DNA of 64,000 nucleotides, taken from Parasphingopyxis lamellibrachiae. GTDB lineage: Bacteria > Pseudomonadota > Alphaproteobacteria > Sphingomonadales > Sphingomonadaceae. Below are positions 35,905-46,172 of this stretch, one piece after another (positions within the stretch are counted from its first letter, which is position 1; each line of letters begins with the position of its first letter). The translations under genes were made by a program, and so were the position numbers. The stretch spans positions 682,001-746,000 of the forward strand of contig NZ_QRDP01000004.1 of assembly GCF_003385775.1 (NCBI RefSeq), given 5' to 3'. The notes under the pieces were generated by a model, which was given only the letters and a program-made list of their open reading frames with translations, made no database searches and had not been told where the DNA came from.

Positions 35905-37771
35905 CGAGTTGCGCCTCGATTGCGGCCTCGATTTCGGCAATCCGGAACGGCTGCCCCGAAACCTTGTTCAGCGGCCTTGCATCGACCAGATACTGATCGC
36001 GCAACACAGTTTTCAGCTGCCCCTTGTTCATTTCGGGCACCAGTATCTTGTCAAAGCTTTTCAGCAGCTCGCCAAGATTGCGCGGCAAGGGCCAGATGTT
36101 CCTCAGATGAATCTGCGCGACGCTCCGCCCCTTGGCCCGCGCCCGTGTCACGGCTTGCTGGATCGGGCCATAGGTCGAGCCCCAACCGACGACCGCCAGC
36201 GTTTCGCCCGCTTCGCCCAGCTCGACTGCCTGTTCGGGAACATCGTCCGCGACATTCAGAACCTTCTGCGCGCGCAGGTCTGTCATTTCCTGGTGGTTGC
36301 TCGCCGAGTAATCGATATTGCCGCTGCCCGATCCTTTTTCGATCCCGCCAATGCGGTGCATGAGGCCGGGCGTACCGGGTTTCACCCATGGCCGCGCAAG
36401 CTTTTCATCACGCTGGTACGGGTTGAAATGGCCGCCTTTTTCCGGCGCTTCGTCATGGTAAGAAACGGGGAATGGTTCGAAAGAGGAAACGTCCGGCATT
36501 TTCCATGGCTCAGCCGCATTGGCTATATAGCCATCGGTGAGCAGCATCACCGGAGTCATGAAGCGGGTAGCAATCCGAACCGCTTCGATCGCACATTCAA
36601 ATGCATCGGACGGCGAGCGGACGGCGATAACCGGCATCGGCGCATCGCCATTGCGGCCATAAACTGCCTGATAGAGATCGGATTGTTCGGTTTTGGTCGG
36701 CAGGCCGGTCGAAGGTCCGCCGCGCTGTGAGTTCACAATCACCAGCGGCAGTTCGGTCATGATCGCCAGTCCCAGTGCTTCGCCTTTGAGCGCGATACCC
36801 GGGCCCGAAGAGGATGTTACGCCGAGCGATCCAGCATAGCTGGCGCCGATCGCCGCACCGATGGCTGCGATTTCATCCTCGGCCTGGAAGGTGGTGACGC
36901 CAAATTGCTTGAGCCGGGACAGATGGTGAAGGATCGCGGAAGCCGGAGTGATCGGATAGCCGCCGAAAAACATCGGCAGGCCCGCCAGCTTGGCCCCGGC
37001 AACCAGACCCAAGGAAATCGCCTCGGCACCGGTAACCGTGCGGTACAATCCCGGTTCGGCCGGAGCGGCGTCGACATGGCGCGGCTGGAATGCATAGCCA
37101 AGTTCGGCCGTTTCGCCATAAGCATGGCCGGCATTGAGCGCTGCGATATTGGCTTCGGCAATTTCGGGCTTCTTAGCGAATTTGGCGTTGAGCCAGTCAA
37201 CAATGGGTTGGCGATCTCGGTCGAACATCCAGAGCGCAAGACCCAGCGTCCACATATTCTTGGATCGCAGCGCTTCCTTGTTGCCCAACCCGAACGGCTT
37301 GACCGATTCCAGGGTCATTTCGGACATGTCGAGCGACAGTAATTGCCATTTCGCCAGCGATCCGTCTTCCAGTGGATTTTCTTCGTAGCCCGCCTTGGAA
37401 AGGTTGCGAGCGGAAAAGGCGCCGCTATCGGCAATAATGAGGCCGCCTTCACGCAAATCATCGACATTGGTTTTCAGCGCTGCCGGGTTCATGGCCACCA
37501 GCACATCGGGCGCATCGCCCGCCGTCCGAATGGCATGGCTGCCAAAGTGGATCTGGAATGCGGAGACGCCAAATAGCGTACCCTGCGGCGCGCGGATTTC
37601 GGCCGGGAAATCCGGGAATGTCGCAAGATCGTTGCCCGCCAGGGCCGTGGACAGGGTAAACTGCCCGCCGGTTAACTGCATCCCGTCTCCGCTGTCGCCC
37701 GCAAAGCGGACAACCACTGAAGCTGCATCTTCGGGTGCCTTGTGTTTCTTCGTTTCTGCCGCGCTGGCCAT
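35897..37771 (-). CDS. korA: 2-oxoacid:ferredoxin oxidoreductase, alpha subunit (gamma-alpha fusion)
   Basis: Catalytic partner of KorB. The N-terminal gamma-type domain (about residues 18-200: VVRFAGDSGDGMQLTGGQF) is fused to the alpha pyrimidine-binding domain, with FFGGYPITPASAILHHLS near residue 255 and VTSSSGPGIALKGEALGLA. The C-terminal domain carries VVGWGSTYGPIQQAV. Length 624 fits the two-subunit KorAB type. I start at ATG 37771; a GTG directly precedes it. The stop overlaps the start of the small membrane peptide. KorAB enzymes in aerobes can replace or supplement 2-oxoglutarate dehydrogenase. Confidence 0.93.
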   Translation of the reverse strand: MASAAETKKHKAPEDAASVVVRFAGDSGDGMQLTGGQFTLSTALAGNDLATFPDFPAEIRAPQGTLFGVSAFQIHFGSHAIRTAGDAPDVLVAMNPAALKTNVDDLREGGLIIADSGAFSARNLSKAGYEENPLEDGSLAKWQLLSLDMSEMTLESVKPFGLGNKEALRSKNMWTLGLALWMFDRDRQPIVDWLNAKFAKKPEIAEANIAALNAGHAYGETAELGYAFQPRHVDAAPAEPGLYRTVTGAEAISLGLVAGAKLAGLPMFFGGYPITPASAILHHLSRLKQFGVTTFQAEDEIAAIGAAIGASYAGSLGVTSSSGPGIALKGEALGLAIMTELPLVIVNSQRGGPSTGLPTKTEQSDLYQAVYGRNGDAPMPVIAVRSPSDAFECAIEAVRIATRFMTPVMLLTDGYIANAAEPWKMPDVSSFEPFPVSYHDEAPEKGGHFNPYQRDEKLARPWVKPGTPGLMHRIGGIEKGSGSGNIDYSASNHQEMTDLRAQKVLNVADDVPEQAVELGEAGETLAVVGWGSTYGPIQQAVTRARAKGRSVAQIHLRNIWPLPRNLGELLKSFDKILVPEMNKGQLKTVLRDQYLVDARPLNKVSGQPFRIAEIEAAIEAQLDG

Positions 37772-37851
37772 CACTTCACTCGCATTGTTCCTGTTTGCCC
37801 CTCCTATGCACAGCTCACCGCCGGAACAAAACAGAAAATATGACAGGTGCG

Positions 37852-38757
37852 CTAGCCCTGCTTCGTCGCTTCGTCGGCCAGGGCAAGGATACTGCGAACA
37901 TGGCGCGCAGCGACTTCCCCATGATCGTCACCATAGCCGCCGCCCAACACGCTGGCGAGGGCGATGCCGCGGCGGCGCGCCTCGCGCATGACAAACCGGT
38001 CGCGCGCGTCGAGCCCGGCATCGGTCAGGCCCAGCCTCCCAAGCCGGTCATTATGGTGCGGATCGACGCCCGCCTGATACAATATGATTTCCGGCCTGAA
38101 ATCGTCGAGGATCGGCGGCAGCGTCCGCCGGAGGATTTCCTCATAGTTCGCGTCGTCCAGTCCATCCGCCATGCCGACATCCAGCGACGACCGGGCCTTG
38201 CGGACCGGAAAGTTTTTCTCGGCATGGAAAGAAAGGGTGAAGACATCCGCCCTGTCCGCCAGCAATACAGCCGTTCCATCGCCTTGATGGACGTCGCAAT
38301 CGAGCACCAGAACCCGACTCGCGCGGCACTCGGCAATCAACCGGTTGGCGGCGACAGCAAGATCATTGAGGACACAATATCCAGCACCGGTATCGGGCAG
38401 CGCATGATGGCTGCCGCCCGCCCCGTTCGCGGCATAGTCGTGATCGAGCGCAAGCAGGGCGGCCAGCCATGTTCCCCCTTGGGCGAGCAGGGATCGCTCC
38501 CGGATATCCGTCGTCACGGAAAAGCCGATCCGCCTTTCTTTCGCCTTCGGTACCGCAGCCGCCATGACTTCATCGACATAGTCCGCATCATGGACCGCCT
38601 CGATCCATCTACGCGGCATTGCGCGGGGTGTATGGACCGTCATCGCCCGGCCGCTTTGCACCAGCGCTTCGTGCACCAGCCCATATTTGTTGAAGCGAAA
38701 GGCGCTGCCCCTTGGCGGCGCTGCGACATAACCGGGATGGTGCACGAAATGGAGCAT
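37852..38757 (-). CDS. histone-deacetylase-family amidohydrolase
   Basis: Bacterial class II HDAC-like zinc enzyme, 301 residues, likely acting on acetylated polyamines or other small amides (acetoin-utilisation/AphA type). Active-site histidines are His117-His118 (GGSHHALPD). The zinc ligands are Asp155 and His157 (DCDVHQGDGT) and Asp232 (QAGVDPHHND). Upstream sequence is open in frame, but ATG 38757 (MLHFVHHPGYV) is the family start. It is divergent from the MATE gene, 49 bases apart, and 80 bases upstream of korA. Confidence 0.9.
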   Translation of the reverse strand: MLHFVHHPGYVAAPPRGSAFRFNKYGLVHEALVQSGRAMTVHTPRAMPRRWIEAVHDADYVDEVMAAAVPKAKERRIGFSVTTDIRERSLLAQGGTWLAALLALDHDYAANGAGGSHHALPDTGAGYCVLNDLAVAANRLIAECRASRVLVLDCDVHQGDGTAVLLADRADVFTLSFHAEKNFPVRKARSSLDVGMADGLDDANYEEILRRTLPPILDDFRPEIILYQAGVDPHHNDRLGRLGLTDAGLDARDRFVMREARRRGIALASVLGGGYGDDHGEVAARHVRSILALADEATKQG

Positions 38758-38806
38758 CGCGAATGCATATAGGCGGAACTCGCGCGAACGCCTATCACCG
38801 ACTGAA

Positions 38807-40150
38807 ATGAGCCATGCCCTCCCCTCGCACGACCCGCGCGCCATCTGGACCATCGCCATCCCGGCCATGGCCACCAATGTGGCGACCGCTCTTATGGGAA
38901 TCGCGGATATCTGGATTATCGGCCAGCTGGGCGACGCCGCCGCCCAGGGGGCCGTCGAAATCGGCGCGCGGCTGCTGATGAGCCTGCTGGTCGTCTTCAA
39001 CTTTCTGAAAACAGCGACGACGGGGCTTACAGCTCAGGCTGTCGGCCAGCGCAACGAGATCGAGAAAATGGCTGCGCTGTTGCGCGCATCGGCCATCGCG
39101 CTGGTCATAGGATTGCTGTTGCTTGCCACAAAATGGCTCACTGTGCCCGTCGGCCTGGACCTGCTCGAAGCTTCGGGCGGGGTTCGCGACGATGCTGCCC
39201 GTTATATCGATATCCGCTTCTGGGCGGCTCCCGCATGGCTCCTCAATGCAGCACTGGTCGGCTGGCTGATCGGCTTGCGGCGCGTTCGGGCCGTGCTTGC
39301 CATAGAGGTTGCCATCAACCTTCTTCATGTCGGACTTGGCGTGCTTTTCGTGCTTGGTTGGGGCTGGGGTATTGTCGGCATCGCCTTTGCGACACTGATC
39401 TCGGAAACCGGCAAGCTTGCCCTGCTGCTCCTTGCCTTGCTGCCAAGCGCAAAGCCGGACGCACTGTTCGCCGCCGCCCGGCACCGGGGCCTGTGGCAAA
39501 CCGGGCCGATGGGATCGCTTTTCCGCGTCAACAGGGACTTGTTCCTCCGTACCTTGTTGCTGACCTTTGCAATCCTGCTTGTCACACGGCAGGGTGCCGT
39601 TCAGGGGTCGGTGATCCTCGCCGCGAATGCCATCCTCTTCCAGATGTTCATGCTGACAGCATTGCTGCTCGACGGTTTCGAGAATGCCGCCCAGGTCCTG
39701 TGTGGCGAGACCATCGGGGCACAGGATCGCAGCGGTTTCGACAAGACGGTCAGAGGCATTTTGCTGCGCGGAATCGGCACTGCGCTTGTCCTGACAGCTA
39801 TATTCGCCCTGGCATCGGGGCCCATTGTCGGCAGCTTCTCCACCGACCCCGAGGTCGTTGCCACGGTCCGGCGATATGACATCTGGTTGCTCGCCCTGCC
39901 GCTCGCCGGCGTTGCTTCCTTCGTGATGGACGGCGTGTTCGTCGGCGCGACCTGGACACGGGCGATGCTGGTCACCATGGCCGCAGCCTTTGTCGCCTAT
40001 GGTGCCATGCTGTGGTTGACGGTATCGCTGGGCAATCACGGGCTGTGGCTGAGTTTCACCATCTTCCTTCTCATACGGGCGGCCGGGCAATTTCTGCTTA
40101 CACCCCGCCTTGCCGCGCGCACTTTTGCGCCTATAACTGGCGAAAAATAA
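38807..40150 (+). CDS. MATE-family efflux transporter, DinF-like
   Basis: Twelve-helix sodium- or proton-driven exporter of cationic drugs or metabolites, 447 residues. The N-terminal IWTIAIPAMATNVATALMGIADIWIIGQLGD and the central VNRDLFLRTLLLTFAILLVTRQGA (start of the second half) fit DinF-type MATE proteins. Substrate not predictable. It shares a short 49-base region with the HDAC-like gene, so both promoters must overlap there. An esterase gene follows after 23 bases. Confidence 0.9.
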   Translation: MSHALPSHDPRAIWTIAIPAMATNVATALMGIADIWIIGQLGDAAAQGAVEIGARLLMSLLVVFNFLKTATTGLTAQAVGQRNEIEKMAALLRASAIALVIGLLLLATKWLTVPVGLDLLEASGGVRDDAARYIDIRFWAAPAWLLNAALVGWLIGLRRVRAVLAIEVAINLLHVGLGVLFVLGWGWGIVGIAFATLISETGKLALLLLALLPSAKPDALFAAARHRGLWQTGPMGSLFRVNRDLFLRTLLLTFAILLVTRQGAVQGSVILAANAILFQMFMLTALLLDGFENAAQVLCGETIGAQDRSGFDKTVRGILLRGIGTALVLTAIFALASGPIVGSFSTDPEVVATVRRYDIWLLALPLAGVASFVMDGVFVGATWTRAMLVTMAAAFVAYGAMLWLTVSLGNHGLWLSFTIFLLIRAAGQFLLTPRLAARTFAPITGEK

Positions 40151-40173
40151 GATCAAAACCGGAGACACACCCG

Positions 40174-41148
40174 ATGCCTTATGTTCGCCCCGATGTTCAG
40201 ATGATGCTCGACCTGCTGGCAGCGCAGGAAGGCCCGAAAACCCATGAAACGGACCCCGCGACCGCGCGCGCGATGATGGATATGATATTCACCATGGCCG
40301 AGCGTCCGGCCGGCGAACTGGCTATCAAACGGGACTTCTCCATTCCCGGTCCGGCCGGCGACATTTCGGCTCGGCTCTACGACCCGCGCGACAATCGCGG
40401 GCCCAGCCCGGTCGTTGTCTTCTTCCACGGCGGCGGTTTCGTGATCGGCAATATCGAAACCCATGACGGGCTGTGTGCCGAAACCGCCCGCACACTCGAC
40501 CTGCCGGTCGTCTCGGTCGATTATCGCCTCGCGCCCGAATATCCTTTCCCGGCTGCACCCGAAGATTGCATCGCCGCCGCGCGCTGGATTGCATCGAGCC
40601 CGCAGGAACTGGGCCTCGAAGTGACGGGCCTCATCCCGGCCGGCGACAGCGCGGGCGGTAATCTGGCCGCCGTTACCTCTATCGCCCTGCGCGACGATCC
40701 GGCGGATGTGCCCGTGATCGCCCAATGGCTGATCTACCCGGCCACCGATATGAGCGCCGACGGCGGATCGATGCGCGATTTCGGCGAAGGCTTTCTGCTT
40801 GAGGCCAAAACGATGGAATGGTTCAGCAACCATTATGCCGGAGACGAAACGGACTGGCGGCTCAATCCCGTGCTCAAGGATACCGAAGGCCTGCCGCCGA
40901 CCGTGCTCGTGACCGCCGGGCTCGATCCCCTGCGCGACCAGGGCCGCGCCTATGCCGGCAAGCTGATCGCTTCGGGCGTCCACACCGTCTATCGCGAAGC
41001 CAGCGGAAATATTCACGGCTTCGCGAACCTCAGAAAGATCATTCCCTCCGCGCATGACGATGTCGTCGCCTGCCTCGCCGCGCTGAACATGGTTCTCGCG
41101 GAAATCGAAAGTGATGCGGTTCCCGAACAAGCCGCCGCCGCCGAATGA
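40174..41148 (+). CDS. alpha/beta hydrolase, hormone-sensitive-lipase (HSL) type esterase
   Basis: Carboxylesterase of bacterial family IV, 324 residues. The oxyanion motif HGGGF is at residues 85-89 and the nucleophile Ser159 is in GDSAGG. The likely acid and base are in GLDPLRDQG and NIHGFANL. ATG 40174 follows GGAGA; the frame is open to 40012 only inside the MATE gene. The stop overlaps rppH by 4 bases. Physiological substrate unknown. Confidence 0.92.
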   Translation: MPYVRPDVQMMLDLLAAQEGPKTHETDPATARAMMDMIFTMAERPAGELAIKRDFSIPGPAGDISARLYDPRDNRGPSPVVVFFHGGGFVIGNIETHDGLCAETARTLDLPVVSVDYRLAPEYPFPAAPEDCIAAARWIASSPQELGLEVTGLIPAGDSAGGNLAAVTSIALRDDPADVPVIAQWLIYPATDMSADGGSMRDFGEGFLLEAKTMEWFSNHYAGDETDWRLNPVLKDTEGLPPTVLVTAGLDPLRDQGRAYAGKLIASGVHTVYREASGNIHGFANLRKIIPSAHDDVVACLAALNMVLAEIESDAVPEQAAAAE

Positions 41149-41627
41149 GTAAAGCCACCGATTTGCCATACCGGCCATGTGCCGGTGTGATGCTGCTTAA
41201 TTCCCAAAGACGCGTGTTCGTTGGCCAGCGCATGGATTCCAGCAGCGAGGCCTGGCAGATGCCTCAGGGCGGGATCGACAAGGGCGAGGACGCGGAAACC
41301 GCTGCATTCCGGGAGCTTGAAGAAGAAACCGGCATAGCCAGTAGCAAGGCAAGCCTTGTCGCCAAAGCCTCACGCGAACTGGTTTACGACCTTCCGGATG
41401 AACTGGTTGGAAAAATCTGGAAGGGCAGATATCGGGGGCAGCGGCAAAGCTGGTTCCTGATGCGCTTCGATGGCAGCGACAGTGACGTGAACATCGCGAC
41501 CCAGCATCAGGAATTTCGCGCCTGGAAATGGGCACAGCCAGCGACACTCCCCGACCTTATCGTCCCGTTCAAAAAGCGGCTTTATGAGGAGCTGCTGCTT
41601 GAATTCGGCAGTCATTTGAAACTCTAG
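41145..41627 (+). CDS. rppH: RNA pyrophosphohydrolase RppH (Nudix)
   Basis: Removes pyrophosphate from triphosphorylated mRNA 5' ends, which triggers decay. The Nudix box is complete (GGIDKGEDAETAAFREL then EEETGI, residues about 42-64). The downstream KGRYRGQRQSWFLMRF is typical of RppH/IalA rather than other Nudix enzymes. Length 160. It overlaps the esterase gene by 4 bases and is convergent with malate synthase. Confidence 0.93.
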   Translation: MSKATDLPYRPCAGVMLLNSQRRVFVGQRMDSSSEAWQMPQGGIDKGEDAETAAFRELEEETGIASSKASLVAKASRELVYDLPDELVGKIWKGRYRGQRQSWFLMRFDGSDSDVNIATQHQEFRAWKWAQPATLPDLIVPFKKRLYEELLLEFGSHLKL

Positions 41628-41651
41628 TACTGACTCAAACCGAATAACGTC

Positions 41652-41672
41652 ATTCCGGACCAATTTCGGAAT
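41652..41672. terminator. possible bidirectional hairpin between rppH and glcB
   Basis: ATTCCG, nine bases and CGGAAT form an inverted repeat in the 63-base gap between two convergent genes. No strong T-run is present on either strand. It is the only stem-forming element there. Confidence 0.3.
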
Positions 41673-41690
41673 ATCGCATTCGGGTGTTTG

Positions 41691-43787
41691 CTAGCTGCCC
41701 TTCACCTTGCGGCGATATTCGTGAAGCAGCGGTTCGGTATAGCCGCTCGGCTGCGTCACGCCTTCGAAGACCAGCGCCCGGGCCGCCTGAAAGGCGATGC
41801 TGTCGGGATTGCCCGCCATCGGCGTATAAAGCGGATCGCCGGCATTCTGTTCATCGACCTTGGCCGCCATGCGCTGCAGCGCCGCGTCGACTTCGTCCGC
41901 GCTACACACGCCGTGCAGGAGCCAGTTCGCCATATGCTGGGAACTGATCCGCAGGGTCGCACGGTCTTCCATCAGACCGACATCGTGAATGTCCAGCACC
42001 TTGGAGCAACCAACGCCCTGATCGATCCAGCGCACGACATATCCGAGCAGGCCCTGCGCATTGTTGTCGAGCTCTTCGCGGATTTCCTCGGGCGACCAGT
42101 TGGCGCCGCCCGCAAGCGGGATGGTCAGCAGCTTTTCAAGCGCCGGTATCGGCTCTTCCATCAGCGCTTTTTGCCGATCGAACACGTCAACCCGGTGATA
42201 GTGCAGCGCATGCAGCGTCGCGCCCGTGGGGCTGGGCACCCAGGCCGTGTTGGCACCGCTCATTGGGTGGCCGATCTTCGCCTTCATCATATCTGCCATC
42301 AAATCCGGCGCGGGCCACATGCCCTTGCCGATCTGCGCCTTGCCGGAAAAGCCCGCAGCCAACCCGATCTGCACATTGCGTGCTTCATAGGCAGTGATCC
42401 AGTCGACTTCCTTCATCGCCGCCTTGCGCATCATCGCACCGGCCTGCATCGAGGTGTGGATCTCGTCGCCAGTCCTGTCGAGGAAGCCGGTATTGATGAA
42501 CACGATCCGGTCTTTCACGGCATGGATACAGGCGGCAAGATTGGCGGATGTCCGACGCTCTTCGTCCATTACGCCCACTTTGAGCGTATGGCGATCCAGC
42601 CCCAGCATATCTTCAACCGCATCGAAAAGGCGATTGGTGAAGGCCGCTTCGTCCGGCCCGTGCATTTTGGGTTTCACGATATAGACCGACCCAGCCCGGC
42701 TGTTGCTGTGGCGGCCAAGGCCCTTGAGATCATGCATCGCGATCATGCTGGTCATGATGGCGTCGAGAATGCCCTCCGGGGCCTCGCTGCCGTCGGCGAG
42801 CAGCACCGAGGGATTCGTCATCAGATGGCCGACATTGCGCACGAACAACAGGCTACGTCCGGGAAGGGTTAAATCCTCGCCATTGAGGCCTGTATAGCTG
42901 CGGTCGGCGTTGAGCGCCCGGCTCACCGTCTTTCCACCCTTGGCGAATGAGGCTTCCAGATCGCCGCGCATCAGGCCGAGCCAGTGGCGATAGGCGAGTA
43001 TCTTGTCTTCGGCATCGACGGCCGCAACCGAATCTTCCAGATCGACTATGGTGGTAAGCGCCGCTTCGACAATCACATCGGCGATGCCGGCCTTGTCCGT
43101 GCTCCCGATGGGGTGGTCGCGATCGACAACCACTTCGAGGTGCAGACCATTGTGCCGGAACAGCAGGGATTCGCCATTCTTCCCGAGAAGTTGGCCGGGG
43201 TCGGCGAGCGCCGGGGTTCCGCCCGCGAAATCCGCCCAGCTTCCCTCGGCCAGCGGCAGGAACTCGTCGAGAATATCGCGCGCAGCAGCGATCACCTGCG
43301 CGCCGCGCTCCGCGTCATAACCGCCCGGCTTCGCGCTGCCGGGAAGCACATCCGTTCCGTAGAGCGCGTCATACAGGCTGCCCCAACGCGCATTGGCGGC
43401 GTTGAGCAGGAAACGGTCGTTGAGCACCGGAACGACAAGCTGCGGCCCGGCGATACGGGCCACTTCGTCATCGACATTTTCGGTGCCGATGGAAAAGCTC
43501 TCCGGCTCGGGCACGAGATAGCCGATGTCGGTGAGGAAGGCCTGATATTCGGCCCGGTCGACTGGCTGACCCCTGCGCGCTTCATGCCAAGAATCGATCG
43601 CAGACTGGAGGCGCTCGCGTTCTTCCAACAATGCGCGATTCTCCGGCGCGAAATCGCGATAGATGGCGGCCATGCCCTGCCAGAAGTCTTGCGCCGCAAT
43701 GGGAAGGCCGCTGAGCGCCTCCTTCTCGACAAATTCTACAAGGCGGGGAGCAACGCGCAAACCGGCGCAATCGACATAATCAGACAT
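41691..43787 (-). CDS. glcB: malate synthase G
   Basis: Condenses glyoxylate with acetyl-CoA to malate in the glyoxylate bypass or glycolate use. At 698 residues it is the monomeric G isoform. Conserved parts include [15 protein letters not shown], the acidic substrate region [17 protein letters not shown], and [23 protein letters not shown] 43787 ([16 protein letters not shown]) follows AAGGAG five to six bases upstream; the longer frame to 43895 is not needed. A 6-4-6 hairpin lies in its leader. Isocitrate lyase is not in the window. Confidence 0.96.
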   Translation of the reverse strand: MSDYVDCAGLRVAPRLVEFVEKEALSGLPIAAQDFWQGMAAIYRDFAPENRALLEERERLQSAIDSWHEARRGQPVDRAEYQAFLTDIGYLVPEPESFSIGTENVDDEVARIAGPQLVVPVLNDRFLLNAANARWGSLYDALYGTDVLPGSAKPGGYDAERGAQVIAAARDILDEFLPLAEGSWADFAGGTPALADPGQLLGKNGESLLFRHNGLHLEVVVDRDHPIGSTDKAGIADVIVEAALTTIVDLEDSVAAVDAEDKILAYRHWLGLMRGDLEASFAKGGKTVSRALNADRSYTGLNGEDLTLPGRSLLFVRNVGHLMTNPSVLLADGSEAPEGILDAIMTSMIAMHDLKGLGRHSNSRAGSVYIVKPKMHGPDEAAFTNRLFDAVEDMLGLDRHTLKVGVMDEERRTSANLAACIHAVKDRIVFINTGFLDRTGDEIHTSMQAGAMMRKAAMKEVDWITAYEARNVQIGLAAGFSGKAQIGKGMWPAPDLMADMMKAKIGHPMSGANTAWVPSPTGATLHALHYHRVDVFDRQKALMEEPIPALEKLLTIPLAGGANWSPEEIREELDNNAQGLLGYVVRWIDQGVGCSKVLDIHDVGLMEDRATLRISSQHMANWLLHGVCSADEVDAALQRMAAKVDEQNAGDPLYTPMAGNPDSIAFQAARALVFEGVTQPSGYTEPLLHEYRRKVKGS

Positions 43788-43805
43788 GGAGTCTCCTTGT
43801 TCGCT

Positions 43806-43821
43806 AGGCGTAAGCACGCCT
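43806..43821 (-). promoter_or_regulatory. hairpin in the glcB leader
   Basis: AGGCGT-AAGC-ACGCCT is a perfect 6-4-6 stem-loop, 18 bases before the glcB ATG and just upstream of its ribosome site. It might affect translation or be an operator half of the divergent promoter region. Confidence 0.3.
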
Positions 43822-43922
43822 TTCACCATTACTATAGGGGAGGAGAAGAGCGCCCTATGCCGCGAGACAATTGGGGATGCAAGGCGGTGACGCAAGGCGC
43901 AACTGCGGCTAAGGCATTCACA

Positions 43923-45131
43923 ATGACACAGATGACAGATGACGAACGCGCAGTACTCGATCTGGCAGCCGCCGGGCCGATTCTCGAACAGACGGAACGC
44001 TGGGCGCTGATCAACAGTGGATCGGCCAATCTCGCTGGCCTGGAACAGGTAGCCGGTGAGCTGGCGGATGCCTTTTCCGCCTTACCCGGAACGCTGACGC
44101 TGGAAGATCCCGTGGCTGGTGAAATCGTCGAGTCCGACGGCGCCATAACCGAGCGCCGCACCGGGCAGAACCTGCACCTTGTTGTGCGTCCCGATGCACC
44201 GACACAGGTCTTACTGACCGGCCATATGGACACGGTATTCAGCGAAACCCATCCGTTCCAGGCGCTCACCTGGCTTGATGACAACACGCTCAACGGCCCG
44301 GGCGTTACCGACATGAAGGGCTGCATCGCGCTGATGCTATCCGCCCTGAAAGCCCTGGAAACATCCGCACTCGCCCCACGCATCGGCTATGAAGTGGTCA
44401 TCAATTCGGACGAGGAAATCGGCTCGCCGGGATCGGCGGCTCTGCTTGCCCGGGCCGCGAAAGGCAAACTCGCCGCGCTGACATACGAGCCTGCTTTGCC
44501 CGACGGGACATTGGCGGGCGCCCGCGGCGGCAGCGGAAACTGGTCTATCATCGTCACCGGGAAGAGCGCCCATGCCGGCCGCAATCCTGAAGAAGGCCGT
44601 AGCGCCCTGCTCGCCGCTGCTGAACTGGCGCTCAGGCTGGAAGCTGCGATTGGCCCCGGCCTCAAGGTCAACCCGGCGAAGATCGAAGGCGGCGGCGCCA
44701 ACAATGTCGTGCCCGACCATGCTCTGCTGCGCCTCAATATGCGGCCCGAAACGCTGGAAGATCAACAGCGCGCAGAAACTCTACTGGCCGAAGCGGTTGC
44801 CGACATTGAGACCCGCCGCGAGGTGAACATCCATGTTCATGGCGGTTTTGGCAGGCCTCCCAAGCCCATCGACGCCGAGGCCGAAAAGCTGTTCGGGCTG
44901 GTCCGGGAATGCGGCGCGGATCTGGGTCTCGATATCGCGTGGAAATCCACGGGTGGTGTGTGCGACGGCAACAATATCGCGGCATGCGGCGTACCCGTTG
45001 TCGATACGATGGGCGTACGCGGCGGCGCGATCCATTCGCCGGACGAATTTTTGTTGGTCGATAGCCTGGCGGAACGGGCGCAGCTTTCTGCGCTGGTGCT
45101 GCTCAGGCTTGCCGGGAGGGGTAGAATATGA
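43923..45131 (+). CDS. M20-family hydrolase (ArgE/DapE/carboxypeptidase G2 type)
   Basis: Dizinc amidohydrolase, 402 residues from the chosen start. Metal ligands and catalysis: His101 and catalytic Asp103 (LTGHMDTVF), bridging Asp130 (GPGVTDMKG), and Glu164/Glu165 (NSDEEIGS). The dimerisation domain follows ([16 protein letters not shown]). ATG 43923 has AAGG upstream; ATG 43857 with a GGAGG further off is an alternative. Its stop overlaps astA by 4 bases, so it belongs to the arginine succinyltransferase operon. Relatives such as DapE act on N-succinyl amino acids, so a desuccinylase role is plausible but unproven. Confidence 0.88.
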   Translation: MTQMTDDERAVLDLAAAGPILEQTERWALINSGSANLAGLEQVAGELADAFSALPGTLTLEDPVAGEIVESDGAITERRTGQNLHLVVRPDAPTQVLLTGHMDTVFSETHPFQALTWLDDNTLNGPGVTDMKGCIALMLSALKALETSALAPRIGYEVVINSDEEIGSPGSAALLARAAKGKLAALTYEPALPDGTLAGARGGSGNWSIIVTGKSAHAGRNPEEGRSALLAAAELALRLEAAIGPGLKVNPAKIEGGGANNVVPDHALLRLNMRPETLEDQQRAETLLAEAVADIETRREVNIHVHGGFGRPPKPIDAEAEKLFGLVRECGADLGLDIAWKSTGGVCDGNNIAACGVPVVDTMGVRGGAIHSPDEFLLVDSLAERAQLSALVLLRLAGRGRI

Positions 45132-46144
45132 ATTTTGTGGTTCGCGCGGCACGCCGCGACGATGTCGATCAGCTATACGAAATGGCCAAACTGACGGGTG
45201 GCGGTTTTACCAACCTGCCGCCAGATCGCGGGGCGCTGGACGAAAAACTGGCACGGTCCGAAGAGGCTTTTGCCAAGACGGAGGGAGAATCGGCCAACGA
45301 TCTGTTTCTGCTGGCGCTCGAAAATACCGAGACGGGGCACGTCCGGGGAACGGCGCAGATTTTCGCCGCCGTCGGCAAGCGCTGGCCCTTTTACAGCTAT
45401 CGGATCAATACATTCACGCAGCACAGCAAGGAATTGGAGCGGACCTTCACTTCGCAAATCCTATCGCTGACCACCGACTATGAAGGCGCATCCGAAGTTG
45501 GCGGCCTGTTCCTCCATCCCAATGAACGGGCGGGCGGGCTCGGCATGCTGCTCGCGCGCAGCCGCTATCTCTTTATTGCGAAACACCGTGCCCGCTTCGG
45601 CGACAAGGTGATTGCCGAACTGCGCGGCGTTATTGACGAAGCCGGCGGTTCGGCTTTCTGGGATGCACTGGCCGGCAAATTTTTCGGCATGTCCTTTCAG
45701 GAAGCGGACGAATTCAACGCGCGCAACGGCCATCAGTTCATCGCCGACCTGATGCCCAAGCACCCGATCTACCTGAACATGCTTCCCGAAAGCGCGCGAT
45801 CGGTTATCGGCAAGCCGCACCCATCCGGGCGCGCTGCCATGCGCATGCTGGAAAAAGAGAATTTCAAATATACCGGCTATATCGATATTTTCGACGGCGG
45901 CCCGACGATGGAAGCCGATATCGACAGCGTGCGAAGCGTTGCAAACTCTCACGAGTCGACGATCGCCTCGATCACCGAGACGGGCGACACTCACTCCCTT
46001 GCCGCAACCGGAACGCTCGAGAGCTTCCGCTGCTGCTACGCACAGATCGAAGCGCGGCAAGACGGCGAAGTCGGGATAGACGAAAACGCTGCGGCGATTC
46101 TCGAAGCGCAGGTCGGTACGGCCGTGCGGCACGTACCGCGCTAG
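45128..46144 (+). CDS. astA: arginine N-succinyltransferase
   Basis: First step of the ammonia-producing arginine succinyltransferase (AST) pathway: succinyl-CoA plus arginine. The N-terminus FVVRAARRDDVDQLYEMAKLTGGGFTNLP and the middle SEVGGLFLHPNERAGGLGMLLARSRYLF are characteristic. A GNAT-like fold is expected. Length 338 is normal. It is coupled to the M20 hydrolase gene by an ATGA overlap, and astB follows after 28 bases. Confidence 0.94.
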   Translation: MNFVVRAARRDDVDQLYEMAKLTGGGFTNLPPDRGALDEKLARSEEAFAKTEGESANDLFLLALENTETGHVRGTAQIFAAVGKRWPFYSYRINTFTQHSKELERTFTSQILSLTTDYEGASEVGGLFLHPNERAGGLGMLLARSRYLFIAKHRARFGDKVIAELRGVIDEAGGSAFWDALAGKFFGMSFQEADEFNARNGHQFIADLMPKHPIYLNMLPESARSVIGKPHPSGRAAMRMLEKENFKYTGYIDIFDGGPTMEADIDSVRSVANSHESTIASITETGDTHSLAATGTLESFRCCYAQIEARQDGEVGIDENAAAILEAQVGTAVRHVPR

Positions 46145-46172
46145 GCACTCCAACACAGGAACGGACACAGTC

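Noticed and set aside
38795-40168. 457-codon open frame on the minus strand
   Set aside because: Antisense to the MATE transporter gene; the translation is Gln/His/Cys-rich with no fold signature.
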